Source of the DNA: Amoebidium appalachense
Lineage: Eukaryota > Ichthyosporea
Direction: 5' to 3'
Length of the DNA stretch: 64,000 nt
Assembly (NCBI GenBank): GCA_963693365.1
Contig: CAVNZM010000011.1
Span: forward strand, 4,278,001 to 4,342,000
How positions within the stretch are numbered: position 1 is the first letter of the stretch; every line of letters begins with the position of its first letter. A model generated the notes under the pieces. It did no database searches. It saw only the letters and a list, made by a program, of their open reading frames with translations, and was not told the origin of the DNA. Below are positions 1 to 11,579 of the stretch, one piece after another. The position numbers and the translations under genes were made by a program.

Positions 1-315
1 CTCCCCCCTCTTCTTCCCTTCTCTTCCAGAAGCCCCGCCAGACCTGGCCTTCTTGCCCCATTTCTGCCACGAATATATCTCTATTCCTTCAGTTCCAGAA
101 ATCAAATGAGTGGGTGGTGGAGTGTGTGTGTGTGTGTGTGTCTCTGTGGGGAAGTGCGTGGAGAGGGAGGGGGTTCGGGTGGTGACATGCATCCTGAGCA
201 CTTGAGCTCGAATGCATGCTTCTCTTCCATAGGAAGGAGGGGTCATGGGGGGCTTTATTGTTGTTGTTGTGGTGGTGGTGGTGGTGGTGGGGAGAGGGGG
301 GGGGGGAGGGGGGGG

Positions 316-436
316 GATAAAAATAATAAATGCGGCCCAAAGCATGAAGTACCGATCCACAGTGCAGATTATGCAAAAAGGAGCACAGGAGTGTGCATCA
401 TATGTAGAGCCCATCCTCCGCGGGGAACGGGGAGGG
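316..436 (+). repeat. Diverged copy of the poly-G-flanked repeat
   Basis: Between poly-G tracts lies AATGCGGCCCAAAGCATGAAG, then AGTGCAGATTATGCA and AGAGCCCATCCTC. These blocks follow the order seen in the 5' part of the better preserved copies at 16.5, 50.3 and 54.7 kb. The copy is short and strongly diverged, so membership is likely but not certain. Confidence 0.5.
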
Positions 437-441
437 CACCC

Positions 442-563
442 GGGGGGGGGGGGGGGGGGGGGGGGGGGATGACCATAGCAGTGGGGTGTGTGGGGGGGGG
501 AAGGTGGGGGAGGATGACCATAGCAGTGGGGTGTGTGGGGGGGGAGGGGGGGGGGGGGGGGGG
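442..563. repeat. Poly-G tracts with a short tandem duplication
   Basis: A unit of about 45 bp beginning GGATGACCATAGCAGTGGGG occurs at about 467 and 512, each time followed by GTGTG and poly-G. Poly-G tracts of about 20-30 bases bound it. On the minus strand it falls just past the donor of the exon at 570-679. Confidence 0.8.
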
Positions 564-569
564 CCTTAC

Positions 570-883
570 GGCCTGGCGGGAGGAATCCAGGGCGCTGAAA
601 GATTGGTGGGCGATTGCGGTTGAAGGGGATGGGCAGGTTGAGGCCAGGCCCACGAGGCCCATGCAGAAGACCGGGGGGTCTGTGGAAATTACCGTCAGAA
701 AAAAGAGAGGGGATACCGTGTCTGGGGGGGGGGGGGGGTCTATGGAACTTAGAGTGAAACAACCGAAAAAGGAATGCTGTTGATGGAAAGCAGAAGACAT
801 AACTTGACCCATGTATTGCTCAAGCGCAAATGAAAAGGAGACGGAGGTCCCTCGGGACCGGGGGCGCCCCGGGGGGGGGGAGG

Positions 884-927
<44 letters not shown>

Positions 928-1101
928 GAACGTGTCATAGATGAAGGTTTCCCAAGGTGCAAACAGGGCCCTCTTGCCTTCGATCCTTCATATTTAAGAC
1001 CATCCAAAAATGTGCAACTAAACTGCGGGTTCTAAGGTGTATAACCAAAATGAGGTCGACAAAAGGTGTTAATCTTTTTTCTTTCTTTTTTTTTCTTTTT
1101 T

Positions 1102-1136
<35 letters not shown>

Positions 1137-1160
1137 GAGGGGAGGGGGGGAGGGGGGATC

Positions 1161-1253
<93 letters not shown>

Positions 1254-1303
1254 CACATGTGCACCCATGTTTGCGTGTGCATGTGCCTGTGTGTGCACGT
1301 GTA

Positions 1304-1334
<31 letters not shown>

Positions 1335-2665
1335 TCAATACCTCGGGGCACCTGTCGAAGGTTGACTGGTTGCAGTGGGGCTACTCGTTCTGTATGGGAC
1401 AAAGAGTGTCAGATGGTGCTGTCTAATGTATGTAGGTAAAAACAATACACACAGCAATCGTCTCTGCATGTACGTGTGCATGTTGCAGATGTGTGCCTTT
1501 TTGGTTAAAGACACGGGCATGGATGTGTTCCCAAAAGCTGGGGGAGGGGGGGGGGGGGGGAGGGGGGGGGAGAAGGGGGAATGTTTGGAAGAGCCCAAAA
1601 AAAGGGAAACAAAAGAGCAAACGAAGTAAGAAGGTCCTGGGGTAGAGTTGTCATGGCCTTTTAAATGCCGCAAGATACTGCATATGATTGTGTTATGGTG
1701 CCGGGTGTATGCGCGCATCTCTGCCTGTGTGTGTCCATGTGCGTGTTTTTCCGCATGTGTGCATGTGTGTGTGCATGCTAGCAGTCAGACGTGTGCATGC
1801 TAGCAACCAGACAGGAAGGGGGAAAGAAAGGGGGGGGGGGGGGGGGGGAGGGGGGGAGGCGGAGGAAAGGAGGAGGGGGAGGGGGAGCGGGTGGGCGCGG
1901 CGGAGGAGGAGGGGGAGGAGGAAGGAGGGGGAGGAGGAGGGAGGAGGGAGGAGGGGGAGGAGGAAGGGGAAGGAGAGGAGGGGAGGGGGGGGGGGGGGTG
2001 GAATGCGCCATAAAATACGAAGCACACATTCACAACGGACAACGCAGGAGGGGGGGGGGGGGGGGGGTTATACTTTTGTTTAGAGCCCCTCCTGCGATTA
2101 CCACCCCAGTCGTCATCCTCATCATCACTGTGGCCATACCCAACCCTGTGCATAAAATGTGTGTGTGAGGAGTATGGTAAACGGGTGGTTTTGTAGAAGT
2201 AGACTATGCTTGTGTTTGCTTGTACAATGGCCTATACCGGGAAACAAAACAGATGTGTATTCAGGCACTTGTAGTGCAGAGAAACGGGCTGTATCAACAA
2301 GATACGATTCTTGGTCCCTAAAACATGTGTACTCCCACCTTCCCAAACGAACCCAAAAAGAGAAGGGGGGACATGATTGTTATAAGTAAACACTTTTGGT
2401 GATCCCACGTATATAATGCCTCTGGCAAAGTGCACAAAAAGACAAGAAAGAGTGGGCGTATTCAGGTTCTTATTAGTAGCAGAATTGCAAAAATGGGCTG
2501 AGGGAGATGCGGGGGGGGGGGGGGAGGGGGGGGGGGGGGGCCAAAAACGCCTCGTAATGTTGGCAGTAGGGGGGAGGGGAGGGGTTGGGGTATTACACAC
2601 GCAGACAGGCAGGCAGGCAGGCAGATGCATGGGGTAGGGACAGGGTAAGGGGGGGAGCGTCTGCA

Positions 2666-2696
<31 letters not shown>

Positions 2697-3764
2697 TGAA
2701 TGGAAGCACACAAAGCGGGATGCACGGGAATGAAGGTGGGGAGGGGGAGGGGAGGGGGGATAAAGAGAGGGGGAGAGAACACGCACTTGCTTTCGTCATC
2801 CACATGGTCCTTCTCATCCTCCTTCTCCTTCTCCTCCTGTCCCTCCCCTTTACTCTCTTCCTGCCCCTCGCCCGATACACCACCCGATGCACCCTCGCCA
2901 CCCTTCCCCTCCCCCTCCCCCTCCCCTGTGGGTTGAGTTTCGACGTGTTTCGTGTTGTTTTCGTTTTCCTCTGTGGCGTGATCGAGGTCGTTTGTAGCGT
3001 CGTGTTGCGCTGTGTCAGTCTGTGCATCCATAAACGAGTCCTGTTCGTCATATGCGCCGTAGTCGAGGTCTGCATCCCCGTCATATCCGTAATCCGTGTC
3101 TGTTTTGCGTGTTTAAAGCACCTGTTAGTATGTTTTCACCGCTTTGGCTATTTGTTTGGATATTTTCTTTACGTCCAATCACTTGCTAGTGTGTTTCTCC
3201 AATAGGAACCTATTCAGGAATTTCCATTTTTTACCCCATGCACCTGTACATGTCAGAGCTCCATAAAATCAATAATGAAAATCGAGGTATGAAATGTAGG
3301 TTGACCTGAGGTCCCCAATCCAACCGTACCAATGCTAAGTTGATGGTATCCCCTCCACTACAAATACTTGCTTCATAAAAATAAATTTTGGTAACTGCAA
3401 ATCGTCAAACCAGGGAGCTGGGATTGGAAATTATGGACGGAAGAGAAGACCAGAGGGGAGAGGGCCCGGAGTGGGGAAGAGCGGGGGGGGAGGGGGGGGG
3501 GGGGAGGGGGGGAGGGGGGGGAGGGGGGACATGCAGTAAAGCGAAACCAGCAGGCGATAACTCAAACACACCTTCATAGTTGGTCTGATCAAGCGTACTG
3601 GAATCAAACTCCCCATAGTTCCCGTCGACATCAAAAGAATCATTGTTCAGATCATCATCCCCAAAAACGTCCCCACCATCCAATTTAAACGTGGCATCCA
3701 ACTCATCATCGTGTTTTTCGATCCCAAAGTCATCCAACCCGTCGTTGTCGTTCTCAAAACTCAT
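570..3764 (-). CDS. Acidic N-terminal, Pro/Gly/Arg-rich protein (5' three exons)
   Basis: Three exons join in phase. Exon 1 (3764-3572) starts [12 protein letters not shown] and is almost all Asp/Asn/Glu with Phe-containing repeats such as DVFGDDDL. Exon 2 (3099-2787) continues [12 protein letters not shown] and ends in a Lys/Glu-rich stretch; its acceptor is preceded by a textbook TACTAAC branch site. Exon 3 (679-570) reads [12 protein letters not shown] and [14 protein letters not shown] between TTTCCACAG and GTAAGG. Phases are 1, then 2, then 1, and each junction closes correctly. The order of an acidic head and then a Pro/Gly/Arg-rich segment recalls RNA-associated proteins such as RBM33, and an acidic head alone would also suit clathrin light chain; neither is proven. 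Further exons would lie below position 570 or outside the window. Exons 1-2 are fairly secure, exon 3 less so. Confidence 0.5.
1074..1333. repeat. Compound poly-T / poly-G / (GT)n / poly-G tract
   Basis: A T-rich run passes directly into about 30 G, then a purine-rich stretch, then about 88 bp of GT, then GCATGTGC-type degenerate GT, then about 29 G. It lies between exons 3 and 2 of the acidic-protein gene. Confidence 0.9.
1818..2068 (+). repeat. G/A-rich tract with a possible repeat fragment
   Basis: About 170 bp of G with scattered A is followed at about 2000 by GGAATGCGCCATAAAATACG, AAGCACACATTC and poly-G. This resembles the 5' end of the poly-G-flanked repeat, but only weakly. Confidence 0.45.
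2070..2786. other. Intronic stretch without recognised coding signal
   Basis: This is the 3' part of the long intron between exons 2 and 3 of the acidic-protein gene. It holds poly-G tracts near 2511-2540 and 2667-2695 and a short (CAGG)n run near 2604. I see no exon or RNA gene. Confidence 0.5.
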
Positions 3765-4285
3765 CTTGGCGGTTGGCGGAGGCCGGAAATGACGCTCGCT
3801 CCGCTATAGTATTACTGCAGTGTTGTTTCCGTTCATGTTTTACTTATGATATCCCTAAAACCACAGCTAAAACTCAAGATATATATATAAAGTGTTAAGA
3901 ATGAACCATGGTTCATATTGATGTTCATATTATAGCAGGGGGGATGCATATAGAAGAGCTGGTGGGGGGGCATGCACAGATGTATATTTTTTGACATTAT
4001 AGAACACAACGATAGACGTATCCAGTCCATGCACCAACACATGACCCACTACATGCTTGCCAATCCACCCATCCATTCATTTCTCTGTCCCTCTTTTCTC
4101 TTTTCTTTCTGTTTTCTTTTTTTGCTGCATCCACATCATATATGGTCAAAATACAACCCCCAGCCCATATATCCAATTAATAATAAGGCAAGAACGAAAC
4201 GCCTACAACACCAATCTAAACAGGCACCATGAAACTCCTAACACAACGAAAAGACCATTGATCTACAACTTGGTCGTAAGCCCCA

Positions 4286-4369
4286 ACCCCAATATTTTTC
4301 ATTTTTTCTTCAACAAAAGCGGCGAATACCCCCAATATTTTTCGTTTTTTCTTCAACAAAAGCGATGAA
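4286..4369 (+). repeat. Tandem duplication, about 43-bp unit
   Basis: CAATATTTTTC followed by a T-rich stretch, CTTCAACAAAAGCG and GAATA occurs twice in direct succession with only a few substitutions. It lies in the spacer between the acidic-protein gene and the TRAP-gamma gene. Confidence 0.85.
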
Positions 4370-4974
4370 TATAGGTGTGCATACTGGAGATTGATATAAC
4401 TAGCTTGCACTACACATTGACACCATCACCAAATTTCTCCCTACATACAGCAGCACGCCATACATGCTTCCAGAAAGCCACAGTAAGGCTAACTGAACTA
4501 ACTTTCGGGAAAATACTCAGCGTCAAAACGAATTTTTTGGACACTTGCCCACTGAGAGATAGCAAACAAAAACCTCACATAAAGTCTAAGTAACCCCACT
4601 AAACTTTATTCTAAGCCCAACTACTAGCTTGCCAGCTTTATGCATGGATTGGTTTGCAAAACACCAGGAGAAAGTCTGCACGGGCTTCTGATTTCCGGCC
4701 ATTTTAGGAACAGTATCTCCGTAGTTTCTATGTTGTCTACACAGCGGAGGCAAAGCTCGCCGACGTGTGTGGCACAACGGTTTGTGTGTACGCAAGCCTC
4801 TCATAACCCAAACAGCCAACAAAAAACCTGAGCCCCTCCTGAGCCCGTGTATATTTATGTGTGACAGAAAAGAAAGGGGATGGGGAGACGGAAGAATACG
4901 GACGAGGAAATCGAGGTGTGTGTGTGGGTATATGTGTATATATATACCTCTAAATAAGTAAGTGGGGGGAGAGA

Positions 4975-4992
4975 GAGGGAGAGGGAGAGACT

Positions 4993-5068
<76 letters not shown>

Positions 5069-5077
5069 TGTGTGCGT

Positions 5078-5123
<46 letters not shown>

Positions 5124-5125
5124 CT
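4975..5125. repeat. (GA)n followed by (GT)n microsatellite
   Basis: About 70 bp of nearly pure GA runs directly into about 50 bp of GT with some GC interruptions. Confidence 0.9.
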
Positions 5126-5317
5126 GTGTCTGTGCGTTTATGTAAGGTTCTGCTCCTCTGTGTGTGTGTCGGGGGGTATGGTGCTAAAAAGCCGTGTAGT
5201 ATGTTGCCTGGAGCCAAAAAACCTTTCAACACCACGTATATCTCTAAAACCTCAGGCTACCAGCACTAGAGACCCAACATGAAGCCAAACACACACGAAT
5301 AGCAACTACTCACGTTA

Positions 5318-5496
5318 AACAGCCCTTTTCTATGGAGATTTGAAGCGCAACCAAGCCGGGGCTCCTGTTGCCGTCCGCCGTTACACCGTCGGATGTAGAA
5401 TCACCTATGCTGCTGTAGAACGTCCGTTGGCTCACACTTCCAAAGCACTCCGATCCACCGTGATTACTCAAAAGGGCATGGGTTGTTCAAGCGATG
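5318..5496 (+). CDS. Possible exon or relic ORF, unrecognised
   Basis: An open stretch reads LFYGDLKRNQAGAPVAV and on through ITYAAVERPLAHTSKAL to GMGCSSD, ending at a good donor (GATG then GTAAGC). A possible acceptor AAACAG lies at the left edge. The frame stays open to 5585 if not spliced. It has a protein-like, mixed-polarity composition unlike its surroundings, but I recognise no family and see no start codon. It could be an exon of an unlinked gene or a decayed mobile-element fragment. Confidence 0.25.
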
Positions 5497-5891
5497 GTAA
5501 GCACCTGACTTTGCTTGTGGCTCACAGCACTGATCGTTTCAGAACTCCCATCATGCGATCTCTAACAACACTAAGAGAGTGCTAGGCCCCCAGGTGAACG
5601 AGCAGTAATCAGCCTGTCAAAAAATGTAACGAAATATGTTTGTTGAAAAGGTTCACATGTCCATAAAGACACGATTAGTAACCTGTTTGCAATGCTAAAA
5701 CGTACGTCTCTGCAGCCTAGAATAAAAACAATTGCACTGCACAGCTGACGTTCTGACTTCACTGCTTGGGAAGTTGGTGAGCCTTGCGTCACGAACCTTT
5801 GAATCTACAAATCGGGTACCGACCCGAATCGAAAACAATCTAAATCTAAAAGCTACCATACAGATACAAACGCATTATCACATTAATATAA

Positions 5892-5937
5892 TGACGTCAC
5901 CAGTAGTGTAGACTACACTCGACGTGTCGTGACGTCA
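5892..5937. promoter_or_regulatory. Paired CRE-like palindromes upstream of TRAP-gamma
   Basis: Two perfect TGACGTCA palindromes (5892-5899 and 5930-5937) flank an inverted repeat AGTGTA-GAC-TACACT (5905-5919). They lie about 235 bp upstream of the TRAP-gamma start codon. TGACGTCA is the core bound by CREB/ATF bZIP factors in animals and fungi. A role here is inferred from position. Confidence 0.45.
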
Positions 5938-6168
5938 GAAAAACAACGGTTACAGCTGCATCCCAGTTTACACCACTCGGCTGTTGTCACGGGCTTGCGC
6001 AAGTGAGCGACAAAGTTATTTCTGGTTGCCAAGGCCGGCAGCATCTTCCCTCCCCGCCCGCCATTTTACCGTCACTCCCTCTTTCCTCTTTTTTTATTTT
6101 TTTACGGTTCCAGGCTTCTTTCCTTTGTTAGTTTACATATACCCCTTGGGGTCTTTTTATACGCAAAC

Positions 6169-7344
6169 ATGTCTGACTTCGACTCCGTTTCCGCACCGAA
6201 GAAGAGCGACAGCACCGCCGCAAACCTTGTACGTGGCCCCTTTGCTCTTATCTTGGTATTCACAGGATCCTCATGTAGATGGTGATTTTTTCAAGGTTTT
6301 TTTTCGCTACTCTTTCTTGACAGTTCACCAATATGAGCTAAACGCATTTCTTGTTTAGGGCTTACACCACTTCGGTGTGTTTGCTCTTGTTTCTTTGTGC
6401 GGGTAGTTTTTAGCAGAAAGCAAGGCGAAGTGCATGTGAACAGAACAGCCTCATATGATCACTACGAGAGTTTGGCCGGAAGGGGGCTTTTTGGGTTTAA
6501 TATAGATGCCAAGACCACCACATTGCCCTCCGCCTACGCCTCGGGTGGTGCTCCTTCCTCACGCGCGTGCACACACAGTCACACACCCAGAGAGGCACAC
6601 ACACACATACACACACACAGACACACAGACACACACACACACAGACACCTCGTGCATGAATGCACGCACTTGCCCTTGCAAACACGAGTTGTGGTAGTTG
6701 CTCACATGCAGATTGGTTGAAATTGGGCAGGTGTTTTTTAGCCACAGCTGACAGACACGCGTACAAAGGCAGTTTACCTTAACAAAGGTCATGCTTACAC
6801 TTGCATAGGCAGGCACGCATGTGCACGCACACTCGCACGGGTAGTCGTACTTATGTATAGACACACACAACAACATGTTGACACCAAGGATTGCAGACGA
6901 AAATATGTCAGCTCCCTCTCTGTATATCGTTGGTTTCAACCGATTTGTTTTGCGTGGCTAACTGGTTACTACAGGGTGAGGAGAGGGAAGGGAACAGGGA
7001 GTAGTTTTATCACATTGAGTTCTCTGCTTTTTGTATTTCTAAACCCTACCATCTTGGTGGAAGACAGTATTGTTAGAAGGCAGGGGAAATTGTTTTATAC
7101 TGGGATTCTTGCCTACACCTTAAACCCAAGGATTCCTCTACCACAATTGTTAAGGTCGTGTTCGTGGTCGATTCAGGGTATGCGGTTGAATCGATCTCTC
7201 TCTCTTCCCGTCCCTTCCCCCCTTCCCCCCTAGATATCAGTTTTTTGGTATGTTTTTTTTGCTTCTTCGCCTTCCTTGTCTCTCTACCCTCCCCACGCAC
7301 ATACACGGGGACCGCTCCCCCCTCCCCCTCCACACACACACACG

Positions 7345-7375
<31 letters not shown>

Positions 7376-8054
7376 ATACACATACACCGTGCGAAGGCAC
7401 ACACTCTCTCTTCCCCCCCGCCCCCCTCCCGCCCCCCCCCCCCCCCCCCCCCCCAACGCCCTCTTCCCCGTCCCTCATTTCATGCCCCACACCTATCTTC
7501 ATACGGCTTTTGGGGGCTAGTCTCAGATGTTTCAGCCTGTTTGTAGACCGCGGAGCACGTTTTCTTAGTGTTCATGCACACTTATTTTGTATTGTGTAGA
7601 TTTACGTTTAGAGCCTGGGTACATAAGGGGAGGCATATTGTCTTCCTCGGTACTGCCTTGCTTCCGTGATAGACTGGACCTGTGTGTGTGGCCGATGTAT
7701 ACAGGTCTACCGGTTGCTTGGTACACATTTGTACAGTAGTAGTGGAGGGGACGGGGGGGGGAGGGGGGGGGGGGAGGGGTTTGCTGGCTGTACGTTTGAG
7801 TTGATCTGCATCATTATTTAACCCCGTGTTCATTTCTCACCCACACTTAACCCATCTAGTTCTACGCGGTGGGCCTGGCTGGCCTGTACGGGTTCCTTCA
7901 TGTCAAGGCCAAGGGCATCTACCTGGACACTACATCCATTGTTGTTGCTGCCGTGTCCGTGTTGATCACCTTCTACGTGCTGTTCATTTCCTATGGCAAG
8001 CACATCGAGAACGTCAAGATTCAGGTGTGTGTGCTGGTGTTTGTGTGTGTGTGT

Positions 8055-8089
<35 letters not shown>

Positions 8090-8314
8090 GGTGTGTGTGC
8101 GTGCTTGTGCACGCGTGTTTGGGTGGGAGAGGGGGGGGGGGGGGGGGGGGACTGGATGATAAGGGAGGGCACGCTTGTGTGCGTGTGCGTGTGCGCGTGC
8201 GTGTGCGTGTGCTGGTGGGTTTGTTTGAGGGGATATTGGTTACGTGTGCCTTTCGTGTTAAAAGGTGTGTTTTTTTTTTTTTTTTTTTTTTTTTGTTTGT
8301 TTGTTTGTTTTGGT

Positions 8315-8345
<31 letters not shown>

Positions 8346-8835
8346 CTTTGTTTTTTTTTTTGTTTTTGTTTTTTTGTTTTGTTTTGTTTTTTTTTTTTTT
8401 TTTTTTTTTGGGGGGGGGGGGGGGGAGGGGATCTCCATGCGCCAGTGGTGTTACCTCGGTTGTCTTATAAGTTGGTGGTTATGCGAGTTTTGGGTTCGAG
8501 GTGTTTTTCGCCTTTTTTTGTTTGTTTGTTTGTTTTTTGGTTTGTTTGTTTGTTTGTTTGTTTTGGGGGGGGAGGGGTTGATCGCCCTCATCCGCACACC
8601 CATCACCGCACCTCTCTCTTTCTCGGACTCTTTGCTTCTCACTATGCCTCCTTTTCTTTTCCCGCTTTGGTGTACATTCGTGTATGGGAGAGAAGGGGGC
8701 GGGGAGCCGGGGGGGGGGGGGGGGGGGGGATGGTAGGCCAAGGGCATGAAATGGTATGGATGTGTCCGTAAGCCCTTCAGTTGGATGTGTGTCGAAGCTC
8801 GGGGCCGTGGTGTGGTGGATCGTGCCCTTGGTGCA

Positions 8836-8931
<96 letters not shown>

Positions 8932-10549
8932 TGGGGGGGGGGGGGGGGGGGAATGGTGAGAGTAGAATAACAGCAGTAACGAAAATACCTTTGCTCCTGA
9001 CTACCGGAGACCAGATAGGCAAATAGCAAACTCCCCTTCTCCCCCTCCTCCCCTCCCCCACGGGTGATTTGGGCTTGGGCTCCCCCCGCCCCCCCTGAGG
9101 GTGGGCATCAATGTTTTGTTCTTTATTTGTTCCCCTTGGCATATCTGCATTGCTCGGCCAGTTATGGGTTTGTGCTTTGCGCTGAGTTCCACATTCCACA
9201 CATATAAACACACTGATATTTACACACATATTTGCTCACAGGCTCGCTCACTCACTCACACTCACTCACTCGCACTTACACTGGCATGCACTCACTCAGT
9301 CACTCACTGACTCACTGACTCACGTACGCACACACACACACACTCACACACAACACACATACACGTACACACACCCTCCCTCTCTCTCTTTTCCCTTTCA
9401 TATTGCAGCTGTCTCTGGCGCAGCGGGGCAAGGGCAGCAAGCAGACTGGGGAGGACGAGGCAGCCATGCACGATGCTGCCGTCAGCATCAGCCACCTGTA
9501 CCTCAACACCCTGTTCACTATGCTGAGCCTGGTCTTCACCTTCTTCATGTTCAAGGTACCTTTTGGTGGGGGGGGGGAGGGGAGAGGGGGGGGGGGGGGG
9601 GCTTCAAAATCTTCATGTCCAAGGTAACACGATCTCTTTGGCGCCTTTTTTTTTGTATGTCTGTGTGAGGAGAGAGAGAATGAAATGTCTTTGGTTTGCA
9701 TTTTGAATTTTTTCTCCGGTGTACCCCTCATAAGTTCAGGATGTGCCTAGACGCTTTGAATCTGTTGCTTTATAGTTTGGATATGCGCTCCTTCTTGCCG
9801 GGTGTTGGGTTAGCATCTTGGGGACATTGCGTTTTGCTCCTGCTCCGTCAGAGACCTGTATCATACTCCGTATCTTTCTCTCCCCTATTCCATTCCCTTT
9901 CCCTTTTCCCTCTGTCCCCTTCACTTCACTTCCCCCTCCCCCTTCCCCCCCCCCCCTCCCCCCCCGCCCCCGGGGGATAATGGGCTCTTCTTATTATGCA
10001 TACTCTTTTTCCTTGGCACTTTGGCATTGTGTTGTCCATCATGTGTGTACTTGGTGCTCTGTCATGCAGCCCCCCCCCTACCTCCGCGCGGGTTCAGGGG
10101 GCGAAACTCAGACGCAATTGATGACTTGGGCCCTCCCTGAGGATGGGCTCTGCTTTTGACGCAAACTATGCATGATTTTGCATACTTGAGTATTTACTTT
10201 TGCATGTGTCCTGCACCGTGCGTCTCGTCGTGTACATGTACTTCGTGCCGTGTTCCGCATTCAAAACCCCTCCCCCCAACCCCCCCCCCCCCCCCCCCCC
10301 CCCCTCGCCCTGGCTTATGTGGTGCACAGACAAGTACTCATGCAAGCATACACCACGCAACCCCATCATCCAGGCGTGATTGCTCCAGTGCATAGCCGCA
10401 GTAGGGCTTGACTTTCAGCGTGTTTTGTCTTGCATATGGGCGTTAGTGTGTGTGTGTGTGTGCGTGTGTGTGTGTGTGTGTATGCGCGCGCACGCATGCG
10501 CATTTTGTAGCAAACTTTGTAAAAGAAGGTCATTTGATTGTGGTAGTGA

Positions 10550-10581
<32 letters not shown>

Positions 10582-10745
10582 TGTGTTTGGGGGGGGGGGA
10601 GGGGAGGGGGGGGGGGGGGGGTTTAAATAACCGTAGCAGAAAAAGTAAAACTTAACCGTTTGCATTTGGTGCAGGAAACGAGTGCACAGGTCAACATATT
10701 GCTGCTCTTTTTGTTGGTTTGTTGGTTTGTTTTGTGAAGGGAAAA

Positions 10746-10787
<42 letters not shown>

Positions 10788-10952
10788 TAATAATCGTAGC
10801 CGCTGAGAAAACCAACCGTTTTTTTTTTTTTTTTGTGTGTGTGTGTGCAGGAAACGAGTGCACAGGTTAACCTGGCTCTGTCTGGCACATCTGCGGCCGT
10901 GATTGTGATGCTCTTTGCCAGCGTCAAGCCCAGCAAGGAGAAGTATGTCTAA
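6169..10952 (+). CDS. SSR3: Translocon-associated protein, gamma subunit (TRAP-gamma/SSR3-like)
   Basis: TRAP-gamma is a multi-pass ER membrane protein that sits beside the Sec61 channel and assists insertion of secretory proteins. Four exons join in phase 0: 6169-6228, 7860-8024, 9409-9555 and 10851-10952, giving about 157 residues against 185 in human. The start ATG opens MSDFDSVSAPKK. Exon 2 holds two hydrophobic segments (FYAVGLAGLYGFL and SIVVAAVSVLITFYVLF); exon 3 has a basic loop RGKGSKQ and then LYLNTLFTMLSLVFTFFMFK, matching the family's NTLF-FF-K pattern; exon 4 ends with a last membrane segment and a basic tail KPSKEKYV. All donors and acceptors are GT-AG. Introns carry sense-strand poly-G, GT and T tracts and two repeat fragments. 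Identification rests on topology and short shared motifs, not on an alignment. Confidence 0.68.
8033..8155. repeat. GT and poly-G tracts in TRAP-gamma intron 2
   Basis: Right after the exon 2 donor, GT-rich sequence leads into about 32 G (8057-8088), then GT/GC-rich sequence and a second poly-G of about 20. Confidence 0.9.
8266..8575. repeat. Poly-T, (TTTTG)n and poly-G compound tract
   Basis: About 30 T, then (TTTG/TTTTG)n, then about 22 T passing directly into about 16 G near 8410. A second (GTTT)n run ending in poly-G follows at 8515-8575. Confidence 0.9.
8838..8951. repeat. (GT)n then poly-G
   Basis: About 92 bp of uninterrupted GT, then GAGT, then about 18 G, within TRAP-gamma intron 2. 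Confidence 0.95.
9975..10272 (-). repeat. Two minus-strand fragments of the poly-G-flanked repeat
   Basis: The stretch 10090-10272 reads on the minus strand as TTGAATGCGGAACACGGCAC, ACGAAGTACATGTAC, GCAAAAGTAAATACTC, then AGAGCCCATCCTCAGGGAGG and AATTGCGTCTGAGTTTCG. That is the first 180 bp or so of the repeat family. A more diverged fragment with GCATAATAAGAAGAGCCCAT precedes it at 9975-10060. Both lie in TRAP-gamma intron 3 and are bounded by C tracts (poly-G on the minus strand). Confidence 0.8.
10674..10735 (+). pseudogene. Duplicated start of TRAP-gamma last exon (decoy terminal exon)
   Basis: GTGCAG followed by GAAACGAGTGCACAGGT and CAAC occurs here and again, one base changed, at the true exon 4 (10851). 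This copy opens ETSAQVN like the real exon, then runs into T/G-rich sequence as ILLLFLLVCWFVL and a TGA at about 10735. Its acceptor is intact, so it could act as an alternative hydrophobic C-terminus. It looks like a product of local duplication together with the adjoining poly-G. Confidence 0.7.
10749..10786. repeat. Poly-G between the duplicated exon starts
   Basis: About 38 uninterrupted G separate the decoy exon from the real last exon of the TRAP-gamma gene. A shorter G tract precedes the decoy at 10587-10621. Confidence 0.9.
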
Positions 10953-11015
10953 TGGCCAAATCTTTAAGTTGGCCGATGTTTGTGGTTGCCAAATTGAAAT
11001 GAAAAATGCAAAATG

Positions 11016-11021
11016 AATAAA
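11016..11021 (+). promoter_or_regulatory. Polyadenylation signal of TRAP-gamma
   Basis: AATAAA lies 64 bp after the stop codon, in an A-rich 3' untranslated stretch. Confidence 0.6.
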
Positions 11022-11051
11022 TTGGGTTGTGGCTTTACGGCTACACCTACT

Positions 11052-11253
11052 GATGAGAAGTCACTATGTTGTGCACAATGTCGTGAAGGGATTTAACCCT
11101 CCCTCCCCCCCCCCCCCCCCTCCCCCCCCCCTCCAACCAACCAACCAGCCAACCAGCCAACCAACCAACACCGTCCAAAAAAAATTTAAAAAATTAAAAA
11201 CCCACCACCGTCAACCAAATAAACATCCCGCACACACTCGCGCGCGCACACAC

Positions 11254-11294
<41 letters not shown>

Positions 11295-11349
11295 CGCGCG
11301 CGCGCGCGTGCACAGTCACTTTGTTGTGCATAATGTCGTGACGGGATTC

Positions 11350-11446
<97 letters not shown>

Positions 11447-11540
11447 CCAACCAACCAACCAACCAACCAAACAAAAAAAAATCAAAACCCCACCACCGTC
11501 AACCACATACACATCCCTCACACGCTCGCGCGCGCGCGCA

Positions 11541-11579
<39 letters not shown>

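Noticed and set aside
1-100. Possible further exon of the acidic-protein gene
   Set aside because: A minus-strand stretch (GQEGQVWRGFWKRREEEG) can be fitted by phase, but its acceptor is poor and it runs off the window edge.
106-2168. Many long plus-strand frames rich in Gly, Cys-Val or Arg-Glu
   Set aside because: They are translations of poly-G, GT and GA tracts with no splice or start support.
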